A stretch of 36,218 nucleotides of DNA from NCBI GenBank assembly GCA_964535305.1, contig CAZHTF010000026.1:1-36218 (forward strand), written 5' to 3'. Source of the stretch: CAZHTF01 sp964535305 (lineage in GTDB: Bacteria > Planctomycetota > Phycisphaerae > UBA1845 > Fen-1342). The position numbers and the translations under genes were made by a program. A model generated the notes under the pieces. The model was not told the origin of the DNA. It made no database searches and saw only the letters and a list, made by a program, of their open reading frames with translations. Positions 1 through 7,713 of the stretch are shown one piece after another (the stretch's first letter is position 1; each line of letters opens with the position of its first letter).

Positions 1-1
1 G

Positions 2-907
2 CGCGACGACGCCGGCCAGCAGACGCTCGGCGGCGGCCTGGTCCTGCGGCCGCAGGCGCGGCCCTGGACAGCGCGGCGGCCCGCGGATCTGGAGAGCCTG
101 CAGCGCCTGCTCGAAGCGGCCGAAGCGCAGCGCATCGCGGAGCTGCTGCGAATCAGCCCGTGGCAAGCGCTGAGCGCGGCGCAGCTTGCATCCGCGAGTG
201 GATTGCCCGACGCGGCCGCCGCCCGCGCTGCCTGCGACGGTCTGCTGAAGGCGGGCGTCGTGCGCGAGCTGGAGGCGGGCGCGGCGCCGATCCTGTTGCA
301 TCGCGACGTGCTGACGCACACCGCGATCGAGATCGTTCGGCGGATCGAGCGCCATCTAAAGAAGAATCCGCTCTCGCCGGGCATCCCGCTGAGCGAATGG
401 CCGGCGTGGATGCCGCGCTTGTGCCCGCAGACGTCGCGTTCGCGGCTGGCGGAGTGGATGCTGAAGACCGGGCGCTTCGTGGTCGACAACGGCTATGTCT
501 TGCCGCAGGGCTCGAAGCTGGCGCTGTCGAAAGAGGACCAGGCGCTGAGCGAGGCGATTCTGGCTGAGATTCAGGCGGGCGGGTTCTCGCCGCCAGCGAT
601 CAGCGCGCTGCGCTGCATCGATCGGCAGAATCCGAAGCGCGTCGGGCAGATCGTGAACCTGGCGGCGGCCCGCGGGCGGCTGGTGCGGCTGGAGGATCAG
701 CTCTGGATGCACGCCGAGCAGTGGCAGCGGCTGGTCTCGTGTGTGACGGAGGCGATCCGTGCGCGCGGCGGGCTGTCGGTGGCGCAGATTCGCGACCTGC
801 TTGGCTCATCGCGGAAGTACGTTGTGCCGATCGTCGAGAAGCTCGATGCGTTGGGTGTGACACGACGCAACGGCGACCTGCGCGAGCTGCCGCCGGGGGC
901 GAACTGA
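2..907 (+). CDS. selB: Selenocysteine-specific elongation factor SelB, C-terminal part (5' truncated by window)
   Basis: About 301 residues are present and the N-terminus lies outside the window. SelB is the EF-Tu-like GTPase that brings Sec-tRNA to UGA codons with a SECIS hairpin. The visible part opens with an RDDAGQQTLGGG segment, the usual end of the last beta-barrel domain, followed by the chain of winged-helix domains that bind SECIS RNA. The last winged helix shows GLSVAQIRDLLGSSRKYVVP, a typical SelB C-terminal motif. The GTPase and EF-Tu-like domains cannot be checked here. The gene is followed 99 bp downstream by a tRNA-Ser gene on the same strand. Recognition is from motif order, not alignment. 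An overlapping frame with an ATG at 160 is a shadow. Confidence 0.9.
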   Translation, partial: RDDAGQQTLGGGLVLRPQARPWTARRPADLESLQRLLEAAEAQRIAELLRISPWQALSAAQLASASGLPDAAAARAACDGLLKAGVVRELEAGAAPILLHRDVLTHTAIEIVRRIERHLKKNPLSPGIPLSEWPAWMPRLCPQTSRSRLAEWMLKTGRFVVDNGYVLPQGSKLALSKEDQALSEAILAEIQAGGFSPPAISALRCIDRQNPKRVGQIVNLAAARGRLVRLEDQLWMHAEQWQRLVSCVTEAIRARGGLSVAQIRDLLGSSRKYVVPIVEKLDALGVTRRNGDLRELPPGAN

Positions 908-1006
908 GCGTGCGCGGCGGTCGGTTGCGGATTTGCGTTCGCGAATGTAAGTTCGCATCCTGGCCGGGCCGTTGTTGGCGTGCGTTTTGGCTCGGTCCGC
1001 AATTCT

Positions 1007-1093
1007 GGAGAGGTGCCCGAGTGGCTGAAGGGGTTGGTTTCGAAAACCAATGTGCGGGTAACCGTACCCCGGGTTCGAATCCCGGCCTCTCCG
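1007..1093 (+). tRNA. tRNA-Ser, anticodon CGA
   Basis: A full type II tRNA cloverleaf can be folded. The acceptor stem GGAGAGG (1007-1013) pairs with CCTCTCC (1086-1092), with G as discriminator base. The anticodon stem TTGGT (1034-1038) pairs with ACCAA (1046-1050) around the loop TTCGAAA, giving anticodon CGA at 1041-1043, which reads UCG. A long variable arm of about six pairs, with one G-U wobble, and a T arm CCGGG-TTCGAAT-CCCGG follow. The long variable arm and anticodon identify serine. The 3' CCA is not encoded. It sits directly after selB but is not tRNA-Sec, which would need anticodon TCA. Confidence 0.97.
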
Positions 1094-1399
1094 ATTTGGC
1101 CTTTCCGGCGCGCGGCGCGGCGCGCAATCGGGGCCCGGGCCGTCACTGCGCCCGAGCCCTGAGAGGGAAAGACACTTCGGAAGCAACGGGAGTGCCGCCC
1201 GAAGCGGGCGATCGGCGGGTGACCGCCCCCCGGAGCGGCCACCCGCCAGCATGCTGCCCCGCAAGAGACGGGAGGAAATCGTCTCTTCACCCTCTAAAGC
1301 GTCAACTGCGCGCGGACTGCGCACAGTTCGGTAAAAAATTCTCTTAGCGAATCGTCGCGCCTCGACTATTTTGTTTGCTGCGAAAGATCGGGGGCGGGC
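1094..1399. other. Intergenic region between tRNA-Ser and the ECF sigma factor gene, with two hairpins
   Basis: No convincing gene is seen in these 306 bases. Two inverted repeats stand out: GGCGGGTG at 1214-1221 with CACCCGCC at 1240-1247 (eight pairs plus a partly paired interior), and AAGAGACG at 1263-1270 with CGTCTCTT at 1280-1287. Neither is followed by a T run, so neither looks like a standard intrinsic terminator. The stretch from about 1330 to 1385 is AT-rich for this genome and is the likely promoter region of the downstream sigma factor gene, but no clear -35/-10 pair can be assigned. Confidence 0.6.
1263..1287 (+). promoter_or_regulatory. Hairpin with a Shine-Dalgarno-like loop upstream of the sigma factor gene
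   Basis: AAGAGACG and CGTCTCTT form a perfect eight-pair stem around the nine-base loop GGAGGAAAT. The loop contains GGAGG, a perfect anti-SD match. No start codon lies at a usual distance from it and the next gene starts 112 bases further on. It could be a leader RNA structure, a protein-binding site, or chance. A function is not established. Confidence 0.3.
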
Positions 1400-1942
1400 A
1401 TGAACAAGAGCGAAAGGCCGAGGGGGCAGCAACGCCTAAGCAAAATCGTAGACGAAGTTTACGACGAGCTGCGTCGCCTGGCGTCCTACATCCGCCGCCA
1501 CGAGCGCGGCGACGATGGTTTTGACACAAGCGCCCTTGTCAACGAACTTTACGTACGATTGGCCAAAGGCGAAAAGTGCTGGTCGAATCGCATTGAGTTC
1601 ATGGCGGTCGCCGCACGCGCGCTACGCCGGGTGCTCGTCGATCAGGCCCGCAAGCGGCTGCGGGCCAAGCGTGGCGGCGGCGCTGCCCGCGTTACGCTCG
1701 ATTCCGGCGTGCTGTTCGTACGGGGCTACAACCCGGACTTGCTCGACCTCGACGAAGCGTTGGGCGAGCTGGAGAAAATCGATCCGCGCTGCACGCGCCT
1801 GGTCGAATTGCGCTTCTTCGCGGGCTACAGCCTGGCCGCCGCGGCTGAGGCGCTAAGCGTCAGCCTGCGAACGGCGCAAGAGCTCTGGAAGAGAGCGCGA
1901 GTCTGGCTTCACAGCCGGCTAACCGCGAAGGAATCAGCCTGA
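1400..1942 (+). CDS. ECF-type RNA polymerase sigma factor paired with a Ser/Thr kinase
   Basis: This 180-residue protein is the right size for an ECF sigma factor. It looks like the subgroup common in planctomycetes and acidobacteria that lies beside Ser/Thr kinase genes. Residues ~10-80 carry sigma region 2 (VYDELRRLAS, then HERGDDGFDTSALVNELYVRL, and the MAVAARALRRVLVDQARKR helix). Residues ~115-175 carry region 4 (LVELRFFAGYSLAAAAEALSVS, then a recognition helix ending in a W-rich tail). No anti-sigma factor gene is seen. The stop TGA (1940-1942) abuts the kinase reading frame, so the two genes look co-translated. The start has only a weak G-rich SD (GGGGGCGGG). The likely role is regulation of a gene set, perhaps controlled by phosphorylation by the neighbouring kinase, which is inferred from family context. 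Confidence 0.88.
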   Translation: MNKSERPRGQQRLSKIVDEVYDELRRLASYIRRHERGDDGFDTSALVNELYVRLAKGEKCWSNRIEFMAVAARALRRVLVDQARKRLRAKRGGGAARVTLDSGVLFVRGYNPDLLDLDEALGELEKIDPRCTRLVELRFFAGYSLAAAAEALSVSLRTAQELWKRARVWLHSRLTAKESA

Positions 1943-1965
1943 GACCCACGCGCGAACGAGCCGCG

Positions 1966-4362
1966 TTGGACCTTTTCGAACGCGCCGTCGCGCTCGACGA
2001 CGCGGCCCGGGCCGTACTGTTGGATGGCGTGTGCGGCGAGGATCGCGAGCTGCGCGGGCAGGTCGAGCGCCTGCTGCGGAGCGAGTCGGCGTTGGGCTCG
2101 TTCCTGGAACGGCCGATCGCGCCGGCTGGCCTTGAGAAGCTGGACGTGGGGGCCACCACGGGCAGCAGCGGCGGTCGTGACGTGCCGCCGCCGCCTCAAC
2201 TTCCGCCGGAGAGCCGGCTGGGGCGCTATCGGCTGATTCGGCAAGTTGGCGCCGGCGGCATGGGGGTCGTCTACGAAGCCGAGCAAGATGTTCCGCGGCG
2301 TATCGTGGCGATCAAGACGCTTCGACCGGACGCGGCCACCCGCCGGATTCGTGCTCGGTTTCACAACGAGGTGCTCACGCTGGCGCGCCTGCGGCACCCG
2401 CGCATCGCGCAGATTTTCGACGCGGGCACGGCCCAGACCGCGCTGGGCGAAGTCGCCTACATCGCGATGGAATTCGTCGATGGTCCGTCGCTCACCGACT
2501 ATGCGGCGGAGAAGCAACTCAGCCTCGACGCCCGGCTGCGGATGTTCATCGAGCTGTGCGGCGCGATCCAGCACGCGCATCAGCGCGGCGTGATTCATCG
2601 TGATCTGAAGCCCGCCAACATCCTAGTGGAGAAAGCTGCGGCCGAGCGCGACGCGCTGCCTAAGGTGCTGGATTTTGGGATTGCGCGGATTCTCGACGTC
2701 GACGGGCGTGGCGATTCGCTGGTCACGCTGGACGGGACGGTGCTGGGCACGCTGGCGTACATGAGCCCCGAGCAGCTCGGAGGCCTCAGCGAGGAGGTTG
2801 ACACGCGCAGCGACGTGTATTCGCTGGGCGTGGTGCTGTATGAGCTGCTCAGCGGGCGTCCGCCATTTGATGTCGCCAGCTTGTCGCTGCTGGAGGCGGC
2901 GCGGCAAATCCGCGAGCGTCCGGCGCCACCCTTGGGCGGAGCGTCGCGTGTCGCCGGCGGCGATCTGCAGTTGATCGTCAGCAAAGCGCTCTCAAAGGAC
3001 AAGGCGCAGCGCTACGAATCCGCCGCGGCGCTCGCGGATGACCTGCAGCGATTCTTGGATCATCAGCCGATCGCGGCGCGGCCGCCGACGCTGTTTTACG
3101 TGGCGCGGCGCTTTGCACGCCGTAATTCTCTGGCGGTTCTGGCAGGCGGGCTGGTGTGCCTGGCGCTATTGGTGGGTGCGATTGGCACGTCGTACGGGCT
3201 TTGGCGGGCGGCGTCGGAATCCAGCGCTCGCGCGGAGCTGCTGGAATCCGCAACGCGGTCGCTGAGCGCCATCAGCAGCATTGTGGTAAAGGATCTCGAG
3301 GACGTGGCTGGGACCAGCCCGGCGCGGCGCTCCCTGGTCGACGCGCTGCGCCCGCACGCCGACGAGCTGTGGCGTTTGGGCGGCGAGGATCCGCGCCTGT
3401 TGGAGTCGCGGGCCGATCTGCTAGACGCGATCGCGTCGCTCGAGCTGGAAAACGAACAGTTCGCGACCGCGGCGACGCTGCGCGACCAGGTGCTTGAGAT
3501 TGCGGCGCGCCTTCACGCCGCAGCGCCGCACGATCCGCGGCGCGCCCTGCGGCACTCGCTGAGCCTGGTGCGCGTGGGCGACATGCACAAGCAGGTGCGG
3601 CGGTTCGACGAGGCCGACCGCTACTATCTCCGGGCGCTCGAAGTGCAGTCCGAGGCGCAGCGGCGCGCCCCAGACGACAAAGACCTGCTCGAAGCGCTGG
3701 TCTGGAGCCACATCCGCCTGGTGCATCAATACGCGGCGACCGGCCGCGCCGCGCAGGCCCGGCCCTTGGTCGATTGCGCCCTGCGGCTGGCAGAGCAATT
3801 CGCCACGAGCGGCGCCGGGCGGGCGGCGGCGCTGGACGCACTGCAGGGCGCGATCGACGCTCAGAGCGCCATCTTTAGTCCAGACGATCCGTCGAAAGAC
3901 CTGCACTGCGCGCGGCGGCGAGCCGTGCTGGCGCGCGAGCTGCTCTCCGTCTCCGATTCGCCGCATCATCGCCGCACTGTTTGCTACGCCCTCATCGGGC
4001 TGGCAAGCCTGGAGCTGCAACACCAGCAGTGCGACGCGGCACTGCAGGTAGCGGACGAAGTTGCGGTCATCGCGGAGTGGCGCGTGTCGCACGAGCCGCA
4101 CAATCCGCTGGCGGTATTAGACCTGAACCACGCGGACACGACCCGCTTTTTCGTCGCGATCAAGCGCGAGCAGTTCGAGCTCGCGCGGCAGATTGTCCGG
4201 CGGGAATACGAACGAACACTACCCGTGTTTCGCACGCAGCCGCTGCGAGCTTTGGACGACATGATCGGAGTGCTCCGTCAATACATCGTCTTGGCGGAAG
4301 CGACGTACGACCTGCCGATGCTGCTGGATGCTGTAAGGCAGATGGCGGCGCTAACAGAATAG
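1966..4362 (+). CDS. Membrane Ser/Thr protein kinase with C-terminal TPR-like region
   Basis: This protein has 798 residues from a TTG at 1966. After an N-terminal segment typical of these sigma-linked kinases (DLFERAVALDDAAR), the kinase domain runs from about residue 85 to 365. It shows the glycine loop GAGGMGVVY (96-104), VAIK with Lys117, HRDLKPAN with Asp213, DFG at 236-238 and a GTLAYMSPEQ activation segment. All key catalytic residues are present. A transmembrane helix lies at about 388-412. The rest (~415-798) is helical and TPR-like and probably extracytoplasmic. Start choice is uncertain: a CTG at 1939, in frame and overlapping the sigma factor stop, has a much better SD (GAAGGA, six-base spacing) and would add nine residues that fit the family. 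The protein probably senses an envelope signal and acts with the adjacent sigma factor. Its TAG stop is followed in the same frame by another reading frame. Confidence 0.92.
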   Translation: MDLFERAVALDDAARAVLLDGVCGEDRELRGQVERLLRSESALGSFLERPIAPAGLEKLDVGATTGSSGGRDVPPPPQLPPESRLGRYRLIRQVGAGGMGVVYEAEQDVPRRIVAIKTLRPDAATRRIRARFHNEVLTLARLRHPRIAQIFDAGTAQTALGEVAYIAMEFVDGPSLTDYAAEKQLSLDARLRMFIELCGAIQHAHQRGVIHRDLKPANILVEKAAAERDALPKVLDFGIARILDVDGRGDSLVTLDGTVLGTLAYMSPEQLGGLSEEVDTRSDVYSLGVVLYELLSGRPPFDVASLSLLEAARQIRERPAPPLGGASRVAGGDLQLIVSKALSKDKAQRYESAAALADDLQRFLDHQPIAARPPTLFYVARRFARRNSLAVLAGGLVCLALLVGAIGTSYGLWRAASESSARAELLESATRSLSAISSIVVKDLEDVAGTSPARRSLVDALRPHADELWRLGGEDPRLLESRADLLDAIASLELENEQFATAATLRDQVLEIAARLHAAAPHDPRRALRHSLSLVRVGDMHKQVRRFDEADRYYLRALEVQSEAQRRAPDDKDLLEALVWSHIRLVHQYAATGRAAQARPLVDCALRLAEQFATSGAGRAAALDALQGAIDAQSAIFSPDDPSKDLHCARRRAVLARELLSVSDSPHHRRTVCYALIGLASLELQHQQCDAALQVADEVAVIAEWRVSHEPHNPLAVLDLNHADTTRFFVAIKREQFELARQIVRREYERTLPVFRTQPLRALDDMIGVLRQYIVLAEATYDLPMLLDAVRQMAALTE

Positions 4363-4374
4363 AGGTCGGACAGC

Positions 4375-4740
4375 TTGCTGCAGAACGAACAAGACGATGA
4401 CCGAACGCTCCACACCGGCGTGGGAATTCCCGGAGTCGGCCACCCGGTCTACGCGTTCGCGCGAGCCCAGCTTGCGATTGATGCGGAGCGCGACAATCCC
4501 TGGATGGATTGGCTCGCCATGATGCGCCTGTACGCATCGATCGGCCGGTCGGATGACGCGCGCGACGCACTACGCCGTGCAATTCGGCTCGTTCCCCCGG
4601 ACCGGCCCGACGTGCGGCACTCGATCAACGTCGTGTATGCAGGGAATCTGCTCGGCGCCGGCGCAGATTCAGATCCGCTGCTCCGCGAGGCGTCGTCGGC
4701 GGAGCTCGAGCACGCTCAGCACCGCAGCGACCCCGACTAG
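4375..4740 (+). CDS. Small TPR-like protein following the kinase in the same frame
   Basis: A 121-residue reading frame starts at a TTG 12 bases after the kinase stop and lies in the same frame as the kinase. An AGAGG at 4361-4365, overlapping the kinase TAG, gives a plausible SD nine bases before the TTG, so coupled translation is possible. The middle (DWLAMMRLYASIGRSDDARD and the following helix) resembles a tetratricopeptide unit, the same kind of fold as the kinase C-terminus. It may be a separate partner protein, or the former C-terminus of the kinase cut off by a stop mutation. The last 72 bases overlap the convergent VanZ-like gene. No family recognised. Codon usage looks coding, with many GC-ending codons. 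Confidence 0.45.
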   Translation: MLQNEQDDDRTLHTGVGIPGVGHPVYAFARAQLAIDAERDNPWMDWLAMMRLYASIGRSDDARDALRRAIRLVPPDRPDVRHSINVVYAGNLLGAGADSDPLLREASSAELEHAQHRSDPD

Positions 4741-5070
4741 ATCAAACAGCAGGTCCGCCAGGTCGCTGCTGCGCCCGACCCACGACTGGGAAACTTCGTC
4801 AAAGATGCAATAGCCAGCCAGCAACAGCGCCGACCGCGGCGCGAACTGCGCCGAAAGCTGAGGCCAGAAGCTCTCGCAAAAGCGCCAATAGAAGAACGCC
4901 AACAGCCCGAACGCCAGGGTATGCGCGATCTTGTCCGACGAGCGCGTCCCGCCCAGCTCCAGCCGCGGAAAGTGCGTCGCGCAGAAGAGGAACAGCAGGT
5001 AGGCCGGAAACGCGCGGCGGTACCAATCGCGCCACGGTTGACCGGCGACAGAGGACATCATCCGGCCCAT
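4669..5070 (-). CDS. VanZ-like small membrane protein
   Basis: This 133-residue hydrophobic protein has about four membrane helices. It shows the VanZ-like pattern: an N-terminal helix (FPAYLLFLFCATHFP), a conserved DKIAHTLAFGLLAFF segment, and a C-terminal acidic motif (FDEVSQSWVGRSSDLADLLFDLVG). VanZ-like proteins are widespread and mostly uncharacterised; the founding member affects teicoplanin resistance. The start is either ATG 5068-5070 or ATG 5059-5061. The latter overlaps the upstream ParA-like stop as ATGA, which suggests translational coupling with that gene. The C-terminus overlaps the convergent TPR-like frame by 72 bases. Confidence 0.82.
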   Translation of the reverse strand: MGRMMSSVAGQPWRDWYRRAFPAYLLFLFCATHFPRLELGGTRSSDKIAHTLAFGLLAFFYWRFCESFWPQLSAQFAPRSALLLAGYCIFDEVSQSWVGRSSDLADLLFDLVGVAAVLSVLELRRRRLAEQRI

Positions 5071-5894
5071 GCCGCCGGCGCAGGCGACTGCGCACTGGTC
5101 ACCGGTGCAGCCGCCTCCATCGCCAACACTTCGTCAGCCAGGGCTGCGTAGTCTTCCGCGCCGTGGCTGTTGGCCGCGTACGCGAAGATCGTCTGGCCAA
5201 AGCTGGGAGATTCGGCCAGTTTTACGTTGCGGCGGATCGCGGTCTGAAAGACGCGTGCCCCGTACCAAGCGTCGCCCGCGGCCGCATCGGCGACGAAGCG
5301 GGCCACATCGCTGCGAACTTCCTGCGCCAGGCGCGTCGTTTCCGCCATGCAGAAAATCAGACCGCTGACGCGCAGCTCGGGCGCGAGCCCGGCCCGCACG
5401 AGCGTCACGGTTTCGAGCAGTTTGCTGAGCCCCTGCAGCGCCAGGAAGTGCGGCTGCAGCGGGATGAACACTTCGCGGGCCGCGGCCAAGGCATTCAGCG
5501 TCAGCAGGCCCAGCGAGGGGGCACAGTCGATCAGGCAGTAGTCGAAGACCTCATGATACGCGCTCAGCGCGGCCGACAGACGCGACTCGCGCTGCTCGGA
5601 GCGGGCAAGCTCGACTTCTGCGCCCGCGAGGCTGATGTGTGCCGGGGCCAGCGCGAGTCCGGCGTCGACATTTCGCGCCACTTCGGCGAAAGCCGCGCCG
5701 CGCACGAGCACGTCATACAGACTGAGATCTTCGGCGTCGAGTTCGACGCCCACGTGCAGCGTCGAATGCGCCTGCGGATCGCTATCGATCAGCAGCACGC
5801 GTTGCCCGCGCCGCAACAGCCCCGCGGCCAGATTGACGGCGGTCGTGGTTTTTCCGACGCCACCCTTCTGGTTCATGATCGCGATTAGACGCAT
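5058..5894 (-). CDS. ParA/Soj-family ATPase
   Basis: This 278-residue P-loop ATPase belongs to the ParA/MinD superfamily. The deviant Walker A motif KGGVGKTT is at residues 10-17, with the signature lysine Lys10. VLLIDSDPQAH follows as the A' region, and DYCLIDCAPSLGLLTLNAL is the Walker B region. Length and motif order fit chromosomal ParA/Soj proteins that act in DNA or cargo positioning. No ParB gene or parS site is recognised nearby, so the cargo is unknown. The start ATG 5892-5894 begins MRLIAIMNQKGG, the usual ParA N-terminus. A frame extension to 5918 is less likely. There is no SD sequence, and a TATACT box lies six bases upstream, so the transcript may be leaderless. The gene overlaps the VanZ-like gene. 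Confidence 0.88.
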   Translation of the reverse strand: MRLIAIMNQKGGVGKTTTAVNLAAGLLRRGQRVLLIDSDPQAHSTLHVGVELDAEDLSLYDVLVRGAAFAEVARNVDAGLALAPAHISLAGAEVELARSEQRESRLSAALSAYHEVFDYCLIDCAPSLGLLTLNALAAAREVFIPLQPHFLALQGLSKLLETVTLVRAGLAPELRVSGLIFCMAETTRLAQEVRSDVARFVADAAAGDAWYGARVFQTAIRRNVKLAESPSFGQTIFAYAANSHGAEDYAALADEVLAMEAAAPVTSAQSPAPAAWAG

Positions 5895-5900
5895 TGATTC

Positions 5901-5906
5901 AGTATA
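5901..5906 (-). promoter_or_regulatory. Candidate -10 box of the parA-like gene (leaderless transcript)
   Basis: On the minus strand TATACT ends six bases before the ATG at 5894. This places a start of transcription at or next to the A of the start codon. The -35 region has no good match. The same TATACT box occurs upstream of the EF-G-like and hflX genes. Confidence 0.4.
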
Positions 5907-5970
5907 CGAGCGCCGCACGGCGACAGCACGCGCGGGTCAGACGCGTAGCGGCAGGCGCGCCGCCCAGGGC

Positions 5971-6555
5971 CTAGCGGGCGTCCGCCGCGAGCTGCTCCCA
6001 GGTCTCCGGCTCGATCCGCTCGCGCAGCCAGGGCAGCGCGTCGGGATCGGTGCGGCGAGCGCGGCCGAGCAGCTCGCGCATCTGCCGATCGCGGGCGGCG
6101 CAGAAGCTGGCGAAGGCCTCGGCGAGCTCATCGCGGGTGTACTGCGAAAGCGGGTCTCCGATGCCGGTCTGGGCCCGCGCCCAGCGTGCCAGGCCTTCGG
6201 GCGTGTCGCGATGCGTGTAGAGCGCCGCCAGCGCGAGCAGCTTGTCGCGCAGCGAGCCAAGCACCAGCGTCGCACTCTCGGGCAATGCCCGCAGGCGGTC
6301 ATCCAGCGTGCGTCCGCCGATCTGGTCGATCCAGCCGCTGGCGCGCTGCGGCGCCTGGCCGGGCGCGGTCAACACGCCGGGCGGGACGAGCACGACCTTC
6401 TGCCCGACGCTGAAGCGGGCGGTGACGCGCTGCGCCGGCTGGCCGGCGTGCTGCAGCGCCTCGACCCGCACGATCGTTCCCACGCCCCAGTCGACGCGCT
6501 GCGCGTTTACCACTTGCTGTCCCACTACGAACACCTCGGGGGCTCGTGAATCCAA
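5971..6555 (-). CDS. DUF3553-like N-terminal domain protein of unknown function
   Basis: This protein has 194 residues from a TTG start (6553-6555) with a strong SD, GGAGG, five bases upstream. The first ~60 residues (VVNAQRVDWGVGTIVRVEAL, then a TARFSVGQKVV stretch) resemble the small SH3-like DUF3553 domain, which is often found alone or at the end of UvrD-type helicases and has a WGxGxV core. The remainder is helical and charged with no recognised motif. There is no signal peptide or membrane helix, so it is probably cytoplasmic. It lies between mcsB and the parA-like gene on the same strand with gaps of 76-96 bases. The DUF3553 call is by eye and tentative. Confidence 0.7.
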   Translation of the reverse strand: MDSRAPEVFVVGQQVVNAQRVDWGVGTIVRVEALQHAGQPAQRVTARFSVGQKVVLVPPGVLTAPGQAPQRASGWIDQIGGRTLDDRLRALPESATLVLGSLRDKLLALAALYTHRDTPEGLARWARAQTGIGDPLSQYTRDELAEAFASFCAARDRQMRELLGRARRTDPDALPWLRERIEPETWEQLAADAR

Positions 6556-6651
6556 GCAGACCTCCGGGGGCGGCGCGCGGCGCTCATGGTCGGGCGCGAC
6601 GGCAAACGGGGCGTACGACGGTCAATCGCGTCGGCAGAGCGGCCGCTTGGT

Positions 6652-7713
6652 TCAGTTGGCATTCAACCGGGCGCGGATCAGCGCTGCCCGCACCACGCTG
6701 CGCTGCTCGCCACTGAGCCGCTCGCCTTGCAGCTTCTGCAGGTGTGCCGGCTGCATGTGCAGGAATAGTTCGTTGACGGTCTGCAGATCGATGGTCTGCA
6801 AGCGCCCGGTGTGCAGGCCCATGCGCACATGCGAAAGGCACTGCATCGCTTCGTTTGAGCTCATCAGCCGCGCGTTCTGAAGCTGGCCCATGGCGCGGAA
6901 AATCTTGTCATCCAGCGCGTGCAGGCGGCTCTTGATCAGCGCCTTGCGGGCGGCGTGCTCGTAGTCAACGATCTTTGGAATCACGGTCTTGCCGAAGTCG
7001 TCGATCACGTCGATCTCGCTGCGGCCCAGCGTCGTCTGGTTCGAGATCTGGAAAAAGTCGCCCAGCGCCTCGGTGCCTTCGCCGTACAGCCCGCGAATGG
7101 CGAGCTTCATGTCGCGTGCGGCCTGCCCGACTTTTTCGAGCTCGTTCGTCAGCCGCAGCGCGGGCAGGTGCAGCATGACCGAAACGCGCACGCCGGTGCC
7201 GACATTGGTTGGGCAGGCGGTCAGATAGCCATACTGGGCGTGAAACGCGTACTCGAGCCGCTCTTCGATGGCGTCATCGATCGCGTCGATCTCTTCCCAG
7301 GCCTGCTCGAGCTGCAAACCGCTGCGCATCACCTGCAGCCGCAGATGGTCCTCCTCGTTGATCATGATCGAGGAGACCTCGCTGGGGTGGAACACGACGC
7401 GGCGGGCGCCGTTGCCCTCGGCGTGCTGGCGGCTGATGAGCTGCCGCTCGACCAGCAGCGTGCGGTCCAACTCATCGATGGCTTCCACATCGATGTGCAG
7501 ATTCTGCGAGAGCGTGCCGCAGCGCTTCAGGCCGGCGTCGATCGTGTCGGCGATTTCGGTGCGGGTCTGCGCGTCCGCCCGCGGCAGAAATGGATAGCCG
7601 GCGATGTTCCGCGCCAGCCGGACGCGCGTCGAGATCACAATCTCGTGCAGCGGACCCACGCCGCGCAGCCATTCGCTTGCCTGCCGGGCGACAGTGTCGA
7701 GCGGAGCGCTCAT
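6652..7713 (-). CDS. mcsB: Protein-arginine kinase McsB
   Basis: This 353-residue protein matches the size of McsB, which phosphorylates arginine residues in proteins using a phosphagen-kinase fold, marking them for ClpC/ClpP degradation in Bacillus. Residues ~25-36 give ISTRVRLARN. INEEDHLRLQ at 118-127 carries the acidic catalytic pair, and CPTNVGTG at 167-174 holds the reactive-cysteine loop. All are conserved, so the enzyme looks active. The start ATG (7711-7713) overlaps the McsA stop as ATGA, indicating coupled synthesis of activator and kinase. Neither ctsR nor clpC is in the window, unlike the Firmicute operon. The frame stays open for another 91 codons upstream, but that part is the shadow of mcsA. 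Confidence 0.96.
   Translation of the reverse strand: MSAPLDTVARQASEWLRGVGPLHEIVISTRVRLARNIAGYPFLPRADAQTRTEIADTIDAGLKRCGTLSQNLHIDVEAIDELDRTLLVERQLISRQHAEGNGARRVVFHPSEVSSIMINEEDHLRLQVMRSGLQLEQAWEEIDAIDDAIEERLEYAFHAQYGYLTACPTNVGTGVRVSVMLHLPALRLTNELEKVGQAARDMKLAIRGLYGEGTEALGDFFQISNQTTLGRSEIDVIDDFGKTVIPKIVDYEHAARKALIKSRLHALDDKIFRAMGQLQNARLMSSNEAMQCLSHVRMGLHTGRLQTIDLQTVNELFLHMQPAHLQKLQGERLSGEQRSVVRAALIRARLNAN

Noticed and set aside
1007..1093. tRNA-Sec beside selB
   Set aside because: The anticodon is CGA, not TCA, and the acceptor and variable arms are those of tRNA-Ser.
980..1162. Open reading frame across the tRNA-Ser gene
   Set aside because: Its translation (EVPEWLKGLVSKTNVRVT) is the well-known artefact of translating a serine tRNA. 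The cloverleaf is the real feature.
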